From NCBI RefSeq assembly GCF_004362525.1, contig NZ_SNXS01000004.1, forward strand, positions 248,001 to 312,000: DNA of 64,000 nucleotides, given 5' to 3'. The DNA is from Roseateles toxinivorans. Its GTDB lineage: Bacteria > Pseudomonadota > Gammaproteobacteria > Burkholderiales > Burkholderiaceae_C. The position numbers were made by a program, and so were the translations under genes. Below, one piece after another: positions 27,505 through 34,667 of this stretch (position 1 is the first letter of the stretch; each line of letters opens with the position of its first letter). Below the pieces are notes generated by a model, which was not told where the DNA came from, made no database searches, and saw nothing but the letters and a program-made list of their open reading frames with translations.

Positions 27505-28536
27505 ATGCGAACCCTCGCTCTCATGTTCCTCGGCGTCGTCGTCGGTTGGGCCGCCGGCGGTGAATGCCATGCCTTGAATGTCACTCTGCTGCCGAGGATT
27601 CCTGGCTTACCGGCGAGCCTGGGTTTGGGAGGAGGCCAGACCGGTGCGACCCTTGGCACGGCCGTGCAAGGGGTGATCACAATCACCGACCCTGCACCGA
27701 ACCCCGGCATCCAAACTGCATTTGATGCCTACTCCTCACCCCTTGGCTATGTCAACGCAGCCCCTTTGGGAGAAAGTTCGGATGGCCGCGCCGTTGCGGT
27801 CGGTGCGACAGCGGGGTTCATCAACAGCAAAGCAATTGCCAGGCCCGGCCAGCTCCGCGCCTTCGCGGTCGCGGGCGGCGGCGGAGGCTCTGTCACTGGG
27901 GTAGCAACCGCGACCGCGTTGTTTGTTGACACCGTCACCCTCGTCACCGGCAACGAGTTTGCGATCGATTGGGCTGTGCATGGCAGCGTCAGTGGGGGCT
28001 ATTCCATTTTGACTCCCGATGTCCGTCCCCTCACGCGCCCCGGAGCCGGAGCCCAGATGCGCGCGCAGGTCTGGTGTGTTCCTGTTGGGGTGAATCTGGC
28101 GCAGGCAGCGCAGTCGAATTTTCTTGGCTCCTACTATCAAGACACCTCATGGGTGTTCGACATCGAAACAGGTGAGGCCGTGGCGACCACCCGCGAAATC
28201 AAACCGCCTGGATTTGGTGATGCTGAAGCTATCAAGGAACCACCCGGGACAAAATTCTGGGTCGTGGGTCTGCTCGAAGTCACCGCCGCCAGGGGCGCAG
28301 GTTCCGGCGGAACCGTCTACCCTTCGTCATTTGTTACCGGGACGGCCGACTTCATGAACACGGTGGAGATGACGATCGAGTCCCGAAGCGTCCCCGGGCA
28401 ATCCGGCGTCACCTCCTTTTCTGGCCACGACTATTCGCCCAGTGCGGTGCCCGAGACTTCGACTTTGGCAATGCTCATCGTTGGCGGTGCGGCCATGCTC
28501 TTCCGTCGCCGAATGGCGTACTGTTCGGGTGTCTAG
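27505..28536 (+). CDS. PEP-CTERM-type exported protein of unknown function
   Basis: A 343-residue secreted protein. The signal peptide is MRTLALMFLGVVVGWAAGGE followed by CHA, and the body is Gly/Ala/Thr-rich with a beta-rich character. The C-terminus AVPETSTLAMLIVGGAAMLF with RRR behind it is a PEP-CTERM-like signal, with the Pro-Glu-Pro core reduced to Pro-Glu-Thr. GGAG is seven bases before the ATG at 27505; the longer in-frame GTG/ATG options upstream lack an RBS. Base composition is less GC-rich and codon use looser than in neighbouring genes, which suggests recent acquisition or relaxed selection. No domain is recognised. Confidence 0.82.
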   Translation: MRTLALMFLGVVVGWAAGGECHALNVTLLPRIPGLPASLGLGGGQTGATLGTAVQGVITITDPAPNPGIQTAFDAYSSPLGYVNAAPLGESSDGRAVAVGATAGFINSKAIARPGQLRAFAVAGGGGGSVTGVATATALFVDTVTLVTGNEFAIDWAVHGSVSGGYSILTPDVRPLTRPGAGAQMRAQVWCVPVGVNLAQAAQSNFLGSYYQDTSWVFDIETGEAVATTREIKPPGFGDAEAIKEPPGTKFWVVGLLEVTAARGAGSGGTVYPSSFVTGTADFMNTVEMTIESRSVPGQSGVTSFSGHDYSPSAVPETSTLAMLIVGGAAMLFRRRMAYCSGV

Positions 28537-28751
28537 CTGCCGTTTGCCGAGAGGCTCCGGAAGGCGGTACGCGGTGGGGCCCAACGACGGTCTGCAAAAC
28601 CTCGGTCGCGGCTTTGACCACTTCCAGGCTAGCGCACCTTGGCAAAAGGGGGCGGTGCCGCTTATTGGAAGTTCGAGAAGGCTGCCGCCGGGTCATCCCG
28701 CCGCTGAGTTAGGCTCGCATACTTGCTTTCCTTTCCGAACCGGCCCCGCCC

Positions 28752-29372
28752 ATGGACTACCCCCAATACAACCCGCAAACCGACAATGCCCCGCTGAGCG
28801 ACGACGAGCTCAATGCGCTGGACGATTTGCTGCAAGAGCTGCCCGCCGACGAGGCGATGAATATCGAGGCGATGGATGGCTATCTGACCGCCTTGCTGGT
28901 CGGCCCCGGCGACCTGAGCCAGCGGCCCAGCGCCGACTGGCTGCCGGCCGTCTGGGGCGGTGACGGCGAGGGCAACGCGCCATTCCCCAGCAACAAGCAG
29001 CGCAAGCGCGCCACCCTGCTGGTGCTGCGCCATCTGCAAAGCGTGGCCATCGAGTTGCGCGACAAGGGCGAGGCCTGGCAGCCGATCTTCAGTGTGGCCG
29101 AGGTCGATGACCGCGATCTGGTCGACGCCGAGGTCTGGTGCATAGGCTTTTTGCAGGCCGTGGCGCTGGACCCCGAGGGCTGGGGTGCCCTGTTCGATGA
29201 CGCTGAGATCGGCGCCGCCCTGGTGCCGATCGCGCTGCTGGGTGGCGATGAGGAAGACCTGAGCCCGGAAGACGCCCAGCGCCTGGGCGATCTGGACGTG
29301 CGCGATCAGCTCAGCCGTGCAGTGCTCGATGCGGTGGTGCTGTTGCACCGGCGCAAGTTCCCGGCCGCCTGA
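28752..29372 (+). CDS. UPF0149 (YecA/YgfB-like) family protein
   Basis: A 206-residue acidic protein of the UPF0149 family. It shows LSDDELNALDDLLQELP, then AMDGYLTALLVGPG and DAEVWCIGFLQAVALDPEGW, the family's conserved helices. It lacks the C-terminal SEC-C zinc motif (CxCxSGxxxKxC) present in some YecA proteins. The function is not established. The 215 bp upstream hold no other gene I can support, and the downstream neighbour is convergent with a 10-bp gap. Confidence 0.87.
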   Translation: MDYPQYNPQTDNAPLSDDELNALDDLLQELPADEAMNIEAMDGYLTALLVGPGDLSQRPSADWLPAVWGGDGEGNAPFPSNKQRKRATLLVLRHLQSVAIELRDKGEAWQPIFSVAEVDDRDLVDAEVWCIGFLQAVALDPEGWGALFDDAEIGAALVPIALLGGDEEDLSPEDAQRLGDLDVRDQLSRAVLDAVVLLHRRKFPAA

Positions 29373-29382
29373 TCCACCTGAT

Positions 29383-30000
29383 TCAGCCCCGGGCGAACAC
29401 CAGCAGCAGATTGTTGGCCGGCATGCTGATCTGCTCGATCAGCTGCAGGTCGGCGCGCAGTGCCTCGGCTTTGACATCGTCCAGGCCGCGCAGCCCCCAG
29501 GCCGGGTTGCGCGCGCGCAGGTCGGCATCGAAGGCCTCGTTACTCGGCGCAGTGGCAACACCTGGCACCCGATAGGGCCCGTAGGTGATCAAACGCCCCA
29601 GTGGTGACAGATGACGCGCCGCGCCCTGCATCAGCGCCGCGCAGGTGGGCCAGGGCGAGATGTGCAGCATATTGGCGCAGAAGATGGCGTCCAGCGTCTG
29701 CGCCTCTGCGGGCAGCGGCCACACCGGCGCCAGCACATCAAGCTGGATCGCAGGCAGCACATTGGCGAGCCCAGCGGTCCAGGCGGCGATCGAGGCCAGG
29801 TTGGCGGCGTCGTAGTCGCTGGGCTGCCAGGTCCAGCGGGCCAAGCCGGCGGCGAAATGTGCCGCATGCTGGCCGGTGCCGCTGGCGATCTCCAGCGCCA
29901 CGCCCTGGGCGGGCAGCAGCCGCTGCAAGACCTCCAGAATGGGCTGCTTGTTGCGCTCGGCGGCGGGGGCGTTCAGCATTCTTGGAGATTGTGGCGTCAT
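29383..30000 (-). CDS. DUF938 SAM-dependent methyltransferase-like protein
   Basis: A 205-residue Rossmann-fold protein of the DUF938 family: NKQPILEVLQRLLP, VALEIASGTGQHAAHFA (SAM-binding glycine motif I), WQPSDYD, DAIFCANMLHISPW and TYGPYRVPG. It is a predicted methyltransferase with no known substrate. The start overlaps the LysR stop by ATGA, so the two are cotranscribed. An internal ATG (MLNAPAAERN) seven codons in is an alternative start. Confidence 0.9.
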   Translation of the reverse strand: MTPQSPRMLNAPAAERNKQPILEVLQRLLPAQGVALEIASGTGQHAAHFAAGLARWTWQPSDYDAANLASIAAWTAGLANVLPAIQLDVLAPVWPLPAEAQTLDAIFCANMLHISPWPTCAALMQGAARHLSPLGRLITYGPYRVPGVATAPSNEAFDADLRARNPAWGLRGLDDVKAEALRADLQLIEQISMPANNLLLVFARG

Positions 30001-30929
30001 GGTGTTCCCAGGTGGGTTGAGGTCTGCAACTGCTGTTCCGAGCGTTCCAGCTCGGCCACCAGCCAGGTGCGCAGCGCCTGCAGCGGCGGCCAGTCGCGCA
30101 GCTCGGGCGGATGCACGAGCCAGTAGGAGTCATGGGCATCGTCGGGCAGGGCCAGTGGCGAGAGTCGCACCAGCCGGCCCTCGCGCAGGGCGTCGGCTGC
30201 CAGCAGTTCCCGGCTGAGGGTGATGCCAAGATCCTGTTCGGCGGCCTGCAGCATCATGCCGGCATCGTTGAAGGCCGCCACCGGGTTGATGCGGCAGCGC
30301 ACGCCGGCTAGCGCAAACCATGCCTCCCAGCGCGACACATTGCCCAGCAGCGGTTCGTCGGCCAGTCGGGCGGGCAGGCTGGTGGGGTCACCGCCCTGCA
30401 GCCGGTGGGCGGCGCGCGGAGAGCCCAGCACCACCGAGGGCGAGTCGATCAGGCATTGCCCCTCCAGGCCTCGCCACGGCCCCTGGCCCTGACGCAGCGC
30501 GGCATGAAAGCCCTCGCGCTTCAGATCTATCACTTGTTGCGAGGCGTGCAACTCCATCGCGATATCGGGATGGAGCTCGTGCCATTGGCCCATGCGCGGC
30601 AGCAGCCAGCGCTGGGCGAACGAGGGCAGGACGGTGACGCGCAGCCGGTGCGCCGTGCCGCTGGCGGCCGCCGCGGCGGCGCGCATGCCCTCGTCCAGCT
30701 GGGTCAGCGCCGGCTCGACGGCGCGCAGCAGGGCCGCGCCGGCGGCATTCAGCACGATGCGCCGGCCGCGCCGGTCGAACAGCTCGAAGCCCAGCTGCTC
30801 CTCCAGCAACTTGATCTGCTGGCTCACTGCGCTGTGCGTCAGGTGCAGTTCTTCGGCCGCGGCACGCAGATTGTCGAGCCGGGCCACGGCGCGGAAGGCG
30901 GGCAGGGTGTGCAGCGGTAAACGGCTCAT
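29997..30929 (-). CDS. LysR-family transcriptional regulator (GcvA-like)
   Basis: A 310-residue LysR regulator. The N-terminal helix-turn-helix reads AFRAVARLDNLRAAAEELHL then THSAVSQQIKLLEEQLG, close to GcvA-type members (LPPLNALRAFEAAARH-like context). An effector-binding domain follows. The start at 30929 (MSRLPLHTLP) is favoured over an ATG seven codons upstream. It is coupled to the DUF938 methyltransferase by a 4-bp overlap and divergent from a DUF1127-like gene, an arrangement common in proteobacteria. A 9-bp inverted repeat flanks the shared intergenic region. Confidence 0.93.
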   Translation of the reverse strand: MSRLPLHTLPAFRAVARLDNLRAAAEELHLTHSAVSQQIKLLEEQLGFELFDRRGRRIVLNAAGAALLRAVEPALTQLDEGMRAAAAAASGTAHRLRVTVLPSFAQRWLLPRMGQWHELHPDIAMELHASQQVIDLKREGFHAALRQGQGPWRGLEGQCLIDSPSVVLGSPRAAHRLQGGDPTSLPARLADEPLLGNVSRWEAWFALAGVRCRINPVAAFNDAGMMLQAAEQDLGITLSRELLAADALREGRLVRLSPLALPDDAHDSYWLVHPPELRDWPPLQALRTWLVAELERSEQQLQTSTHLGTP

Positions 30930-31004
30930 CTGGTAAGCATATCTGACCAATCAGTGCAGAACAAGTCGATTCCATTGAGGCCACTGGGTGACTAAGCTTA
31001 CCAG
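30930..31004. promoter_or_regulatory. Inverted repeat flanking the LysR/DUF1127 divergent promoter region
   Basis: CTGGTAAGC at 30930-30938 and its exact complement GCTTACCAG at 30996-31004 lie 57 bp apart. The first touches the LysR start codon and the second is 25 bp before the DUF1127-like start. LysR proteins bind as tetramers to paired sites, so these may be the two half-sites of an autoregulatory loop. The assignment is an inference from position and symmetry. Confidence 0.5.
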
Positions 31005-31028
31005 CACGAACTACCCAAGGAGCCGACC

Positions 31029-31298
31029 ATGACCAGCACCGCAAGCACCTGCCCAGCCTTGACACCCTCGGCGCCGGCCCTCCGCGCCGGCTGGCTGATG
31101 GGCCTGCTGCAGTCTTGGCAGCAGCTGCGCGCCCGGCGCCGCGCCAAGTTGGAGATGCTGGCCCTGGCCGAGCTGAGCGAGCACACGCTGGACGACATCA
31201 ATGCGCCCTGTTGGATGCACCTGGAAGCCAAGGCCCAGCGCGAGGCCGAACGTCAGCGCCTGGAGAGTTTTCGCATGGGCAGTCATCAGGCCTGGTGA
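31029..31298 (+). CDS. DUF1127-like small protein
   Basis: An 89-residue basic protein whose central RARRRAKLEMLALAELSEHT followed by LDDINAP resembles the DUF1127/YjiS motif (R-x-L-x-x-L-s-d-r-x-L-x-D-I). Its C-terminal extension is longer than in the minimal ~50-residue family. AAGGAG lies six to seven bases before the ATG. It is divergent from the LysR gene and likely under its control. DUF1127 proteins in other bacteria influence phosphate or small-RNA metabolism, but nothing specific can be claimed here. Confidence 0.75.
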   Translation: MTSTASTCPALTPSAPALRAGWLMGLLQSWQQLRARRRAKLEMLALAELSEHTLDDINAPCWMHLEAKAQREAERQRLESFRMGSHQAW

Positions 31299-31341
31299 GG
31301 CGGCTCTGCGGTAACCTTCAGGCTTTGCCCAGGACCGCACT

Positions 31342-31572
31342 GTGAAAACCTACAACATCGAAGTGCAGAAGGTGAAGAGCCAGAGCTTTGCTCACGGCCT
31401 GATCAAGCTGCATGTGGACGCCCTGATCGCGCCGGCCGTCACACCCGAAGACAAGGCACCGACCAGCGCCCTGCTCTTCACCGAGGAGACCGCGCGCGTG
31501 CTGCTGTCGCTGCTGAAGACCCAGCTGCTGGAGTTGGATGGCCGCAAGGCCAAGAGCCGGCATGGGCGCTAA
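31342..31572 (+). CDS. Small conserved-looking hypothetical protein
   Basis: A 76-residue protein starting at GTG (CAGGA ten bases upstream): MKTYNIEVQKVKSQSFAHGL then IKLHVDALI, and later LLFTEETARVLLSLLKTQLL. A beta-strand-rich start and an amphipathic helix are followed by a basic tail. No known domain is recognised. It is 43 bp after the DUF1127-like gene in the same direction and is followed by a hairpin at 31593-31615. Composition supports coding. Confidence 0.7.
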   Translation: MKTYNIEVQKVKSQSFAHGLIKLHVDALIAPAVTPEDKAPTSALLFTEETARVLLSLLKTQLLELDGRKAKSRHGR

Positions 31573-31592
31573 GACAGCGTAGCCGGTGACCC

Positions 31593-31615
31593 AAGCCTCG
31601 CACAGTGCGAGGCTT
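31593..31615 (+). terminator. Hairpin after the small hypothetical gene
   Basis: A perfect 10-bp stem, AAGCCTCGCA / TGCGAGGCTT with a CAG loop, lies 20 bp after the stop at 31572. It lacks a downstream T-run, so termination would be weak. It also overlaps a possible upstream extension of the next ORF, which argues against that extension being translated. Confidence 0.5.
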
Positions 31616-31630
31616 GCTAAGCTGGTGCGC

Positions 31631-31906
31631 ATGAAAGTTTCCGAGCTTGCCTGGGGATCCTCTGCAAAACCCCCATGGGCCGCGGCGGCCGACTTTGCCG
31701 CCGGCATCACCCTGTTGCCCTTGGGCTCCATCTACGCCACCATCGATGCTTCGCTGAAGCTGCTGGCACGGGGCCGGGTGGTCAGCGCCTCGCGCCTGCT
31801 GACCGTCTGCGCCGCCGATGTGTTTGCCGTCAGCGACGGCAAGGAGACTCTGTGCGCCACCCTGCTGGGCACGGCGCGCAATATCGACATCACGGCGCGG
31901 GCCTGA
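31631..31906 (+). pseudogene. Truncated hotdog-fold (PaaI-type) thioesterase
   Basis: The 91-residue reading frame matches the C-terminal two-thirds of a PaaI-like hotdog thioesterase. AAADFAAGITLLPLGSIYAT corresponds to the D-x-A-x-G helix region, then IDASLKLLARGRVVSASRLL and the closing strands. Complete family members are about 130-150 residues. The N-terminal strand and helix, including the usual His-Gly-Gly active-site turn, are missing, and only 58 bp separate it from the preceding gene. There is no ribosome-binding site at the ATG. It is probably a decayed remnant, although a short functional form cannot be excluded. Confidence 0.6.
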
Positions 31907-31914
31907 GGCCCGGC

Positions 31915-32763
31915 TCAGACAAACTGCAGATCCAGATCGCCGTGGGCGTAGATCACCACGCCGGTATCGGTTTCGGTCAGGGTGTGTCCGCTGCCGGCCG
32001 GGGCCAGCTGGTAGTCGCCGGTCTGCAGCAGGATGTCGTCCAGGAACAGCTCGCCCTGGACCATCAGGCATTCCTCGTCATGGCCATGACGGTGATGGGG
32101 CACCTGGGCACCGGCCTCGGCGAAGTACAGCAGCGCTGCCTGCCCATCGCGCTGCCACAGCACGCGCCGACGTATGCCCGGCACGAACTCGGGCCAGCCG
32201 GCCTCGGCATCGCGCACGGTCAGGGGCTGATCTCCCTGCTGCGCCGGCAGGTCGGACTCGCGAAGGAACAGCAGCGCGCCCCCGGCCGACGACCATTGCG
32301 CCGAGGCATGGCCGGCCGGGGTGACGTGATAGTCGCGCTGCGACAGCGACTCACCGCCCAGCATCGCGCTGCGCGATAGCAGCAGCCATTCGCGGTGCAG
32401 AGAGGCGTTGTTCAGCGTGGCCGGGTCGAAGCTCGTGCCGGCGGCCAGCTCGATCAGCGTCGCGCCCAGCGGCTCGCCGGGCCGCAGCGGCTGGCCAGCC
32501 TTGGCGCGGTACAGGGTCTGCGCCGTCACGCCCGGGGCAAGGGTGTGGCGCAGAGCCGAGCGCCGACGCACGGTGAACATGGCGGCCTCGGCCAGGCGCG
32601 CCGCGGCCAGGCGATCGGTCAGGCGTTCACGGAGCGCCGCTGGCGGCTCAGGCGCCTGCCAGGCCTGGGCCAGCGGCTCGGCCAGCAGCGTGCCCAGCGC
32701 ATGGGCCAGTGGATCGGGCGCGGGCCGGATAGTCATCAGCGGGTCGGTGGATGGTTTGCTCAT
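31915..32763 (-). CDS. Bicupin ChrR-like protein linked to an ECF sigma factor
   Basis: A 282-residue protein with two cupin barrels. The first (about 85-150: LGATLIELAAGTSFDPATLN, later YHVTPAGH) lacks metal ligands. The second (about 205-280) has VPHHRHGHDEECLMVQGELF, the His/Glu cupin metal site, and GDYQLAPAGSGH. The N-terminal ~60 residues are helical but lack the His-x3-Cys-x2-Cys zinc motif of true ChrR anti-sigma factors. It follows the ECF sigma gene by 8 bp, the position where anti-sigma factors normally lie, so a metal- or oxidant-sensing control of the sigma factor is plausible. Confidence 0.83.
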   Translation of the reverse strand: MSKPSTDPLMTIRPAPDPLAHALGTLLAEPLAQAWQAPEPPAALRERLTDRLAAARLAEAAMFTVRRRSALRHTLAPGVTAQTLYRAKAGQPLRPGEPLGATLIELAAGTSFDPATLNNASLHREWLLLSRSAMLGGESLSQRDYHVTPAGHASAQWSSAGGALLFLRESDLPAQQGDQPLTVRDAEAGWPEFVPGIRRRVLWQRDGQAALLYFAEAGAQVPHHRHGHDEECLMVQGELFLDDILLQTGDYQLAPAGSGHTLTETDTGVVIYAHGDLDLQFV

Positions 32764-32771
32764 GGTGTTCC

Positions 32772-33512
32772 TCAGGCCGACAGCGCCTGGGCGGTGGGCT
32801 CGTTGAGCAGTTCGCGCAGGATGATCAGCGCGCGGCGGATTTGCGATTTGACGGTGCCCAGCGGCAGCTCGGTCTGGGCGGCAATCTCCTCATGGCTGAG
32901 CCCGCGCAGAAAGGCCAGGGCCACCAGCTGCCGGGGCTGTGCACCCAGGGCCAGCAGCGCGCGCTGCAAGGTGGCCTGGCCCTGGCTCAGGTCCAGCAGC
33001 TCGTCCAAGGCGCGCAGGCCGGTGTCCACCAGGCTCGGGGCCTCGTCGTCGTCCAGGGTGTCATGATCGAAACGGGACTCGCGTCGCAGCGCATCGATGG
33101 CGCGCGAGCGGGCCATGCCCAGCAGCCAGGTCAGCGCGCGGCCACGGCTGGCATCGAAACGCAGCGCCTGGCGCCAGACCTGGAAATAGGTGTCCTCGAC
33201 CACCTCCTCGGCCCAGGCCGGCCGGCGCACGATGCGCAGCACCAGGCCGTAGACACGGCTCAAGGTGGCGTCGTAGAGCGCCGACAGCGCGCGCTCGTCG
33301 CGCTCGGCGATCTGGCCCAGCCAGGCCACCAGCTGGGCATCGTCGGCGCAGGGCTTGCAGCCGGCGGGCAACTGTTGCCGAGGCTCCGGGGCCGGGTGAT
33401 CGGCCGGCTCTTCGAACAGCGCATCGATAGTGTCTGGCGGCTCGGCATCGCCCAGCTCGGCCCGTTGAGGCGGGCTGCGCAGGCGGGTGTGAACAGAGGA
33501 TGTGGCGTTCAT
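32772..33512 (-). CDS. ECF-type RNA polymerase sigma factor
   Basis: A 246-residue extracytoplasmic-function sigma factor. A poorly conserved ~65-residue N-terminal extension precedes region 2 (ALYDATLSRVYGLVLRIVRR then AEEVVEDTYFQVWRQ) and region 4 (LVALAFLRGLSHEEIAAQTE then LPLGTVKSQIRRAL, the helix-turn-helix for the -35 element). Region 2 resembles the SigK/RpoE groups. It lies between two cupin genes, 8 bp before the bicupin and 108 bp after the small cupin, and no RskA/RseA-type membrane anti-sigma is present. Two candidate autoregulated promoters sit in the divergent region at 34026-34091. Confidence 0.94.
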   Translation of the reverse strand: MNATSSVHTRLRSPPQRAELGDAEPPDTIDALFEEPADHPAPEPRQQLPAGCKPCADDAQLVAWLGQIAERDERALSALYDATLSRVYGLVLRIVRRPAWAEEVVEDTYFQVWRQALRFDASRGRALTWLLGMARSRAIDALRRESRFDHDTLDDDEAPSLVDTGLRALDELLDLSQGQATLQRALLALGAQPRQLVALAFLRGLSHEEIAAQTELPLGTVKSQIRRALIILRELLNEPTAQALSA

Positions 33513-33620
33513 GGAGCCGTCTCATCGGTTGGGGCGCCGGGGCGCCGCTGCGTGGCAACGATCATCGCGGCTGGCGCATCGTCGCTCGGTATGGCCCCGG
33601 ACGCAAGGGCCGGGCCGCGA

Positions 33621-34016
33621 TCAGCCGAGCACATGGCAGGCCTGCGGCACTGCGCCGCGCAGGAAGATCGTCGCTCCGGTGGGGGTGCTGATGCGTCCAT
33701 GCAGCGCCCCCTGATGGGCCAGGTGGTAGCCCCCAGCGCCCAGCTCGATATGCCTGCCGACCCGCAGCACGCCGTCCAGCACGATGCATTCCTCATCGAT
33801 CGGATGGCGGTGCGCGGGCAGGCTGGCGCCGGGCGCCAGCCGCAGCAGATAGGACAGCACGCCGTCCATTTCGCGCAGCGGCTTGATCTCGACGCCATCC
33901 AGCCAGGGTTGCCATGCGCCATCGTCCAGGCCGACCGTCAGATGCGAATCATCCGTGTCGGCCACTCGGTCGAGCAGGCGTTGCTTGAGGGCGGCGGGGG
34001 GCTTGGTGCTGCTCAT
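33621..34016 (-). CDS. Small ChrR-like cupin protein
   Basis: A 131-residue single-cupin protein. LLRLAPGASLPAHRHPIDEE is the metal-binding motif 1 (His, His, Glu), and GAGGYHLAHQGALHG supplies motif 2. It resembles the C-terminal cupin of ChrR anti-sigma factors without a zinc-binding anti-sigma domain. The ATG at 34016 has no ribosome-binding site and lies only about seven bases after the -10 of a candidate ECF promoter, suggesting a leaderless transcript. It is the first gene of the cupin-sigma-bicupin operon. Confidence 0.85.
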   Translation of the reverse strand: MSSTKPPAALKQRLLDRVADTDDSHLTVGLDDGAWQPWLDGVEIKPLREMDGVLSYLLRLAPGASLPAHRHPIDEECIVLDGVLRVGRHIELGAGGYHLAHQGALHGRISTPTGATIFLRGAVPQACHVLG

Positions 34017-34025
34017 GGCAGCTAC

Positions 34026-34052
34026 TACGAAGCCAGTGCAGATCCGGATGCA
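34026..34052 (-). promoter_or_regulatory. Candidate ECF promoter for the cupin-sigma-bicupin operon
   Basis: On the minus strand, TGCATCC (34052-34046) is followed by 16 bases and CGTAGT (34029-34024). It has the same -35 core, spacing and CGTA -10 core as the promoter in the opposite direction. The pattern is close to TGATCC-N18-CGTA reported for RpoE-ChrR (ECF11) promoters. Autoregulation by the ECF sigma encoded in the operon is inferred. Confidence 0.6.
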
Positions 34053-34062
34053 TGACCCTTGA

Positions 34063-34091
34063 TGAATCCGGATCGGCTGCGTTCTCGTATT
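34063..34091 (+). promoter_or_regulatory. Candidate ECF promoter for the SRPBCC gene
   Basis: TGAATCC (34063-34069), a 16-base spacer, and CGTATT (34086-34091). The predicted transcript would start near 34097, leaving a ~30-base leader that contains AAGGAG six bases before the ATG. The -35 region shares TGNATCCGGATC with the divergent promoter, creating a 9-bp inverted repeat (34041-34049 / 34066-34074). Confidence 0.6.
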
Positions 34092-34127
34092 CGAAGAGCC
34101 ACCTCCATTCAAGTCAAGGAGCCCGCC

Positions 34128-34667
34128 ATGCCCCAATTCGTTGAAGTGCAGCACCAGCAGTGGATTGCTGCGTCACCGGCCACCGTGCGCGCCCAGTTCG
34201 CCGATCTGGACCACCATATCCAGGCCAATGTGCACCCCAAGCTGCACTTCCAGGTGCTGGAGCGGCAAGCGTCGAGCGCGCGCTATGTGCAGGAGGTGCG
34301 GCTGCTGGGCATCAAGCAGCGCGATGTGTTCGAGCGCCGGATCGAGGCCGACGGCAGCATGCTGGACCGCTCGGTCGAAGGCTTCAACGCGGGCGGCTCG
34401 CTGCAGTTCCGCTTTCTGCCCGAGATGCAGTCAGGCCGGGCCGGCACCCTGGTGGACATCGTCATCCGGCTGCCGCTGCCGCCGATGATAGGCGGTCTGC
34501 TGCGGCCGCTGCTGGCCGCGCAGATACGCAAGGAGCTGACGGTGGCGGCACTGGAAGACCGCGACGATATCGAGCGGCGCGGCTATCCGCGCGCTCAGCC
34601 CGGGGCCAGGATGAACTTCCGCAGCAGTGCGAACGCCGCCTCGGGCTCGTCACGCCAGGCGCCGTGA
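34128..34667 (+). CDS. SRPBCC (START-like) domain protein
   Basis: A 179-residue protein with a START/SRPBCC-type helix-grip fold: IAASPATVRAQFADLDHHIQ at the first strand-helix, then alternating strands (KLHFQVLERQASSARYVQEV), and a long C-terminal helix. These domains bind hydrophobic ligands or act as polyketide cyclases; no specific role is known. AAGGAG lies six bases before the ATG. It is divergent from the cupin-sigma operon and has a matching candidate ECF promoter, so it is a probable member of that regulon. The last 73 bp overlap the 3' end of the convergent hydrolase gene. Confidence 0.85.
   Translation: MPQFVEVQHQQWIAASPATVRAQFADLDHHIQANVHPKLHFQVLERQASSARYVQEVRLLGIKQRDVFERRIEADGSMLDRSVEGFNAGGSLQFRFLPEMQSGRAGTLVDIVIRLPLPPMIGGLLRPLLAAQIRKELTVAALEDRDDIERRGYPRAQPGARMNFRSSANAASGSSRQAP

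Noticed and set aside
28537..28751. Searched for a tRNA or small RNA in the gap before the UPF0149 gene
   Set aside because: No cloverleaf, no strong hairpin with T-run and no coding frame with an RBS was found.
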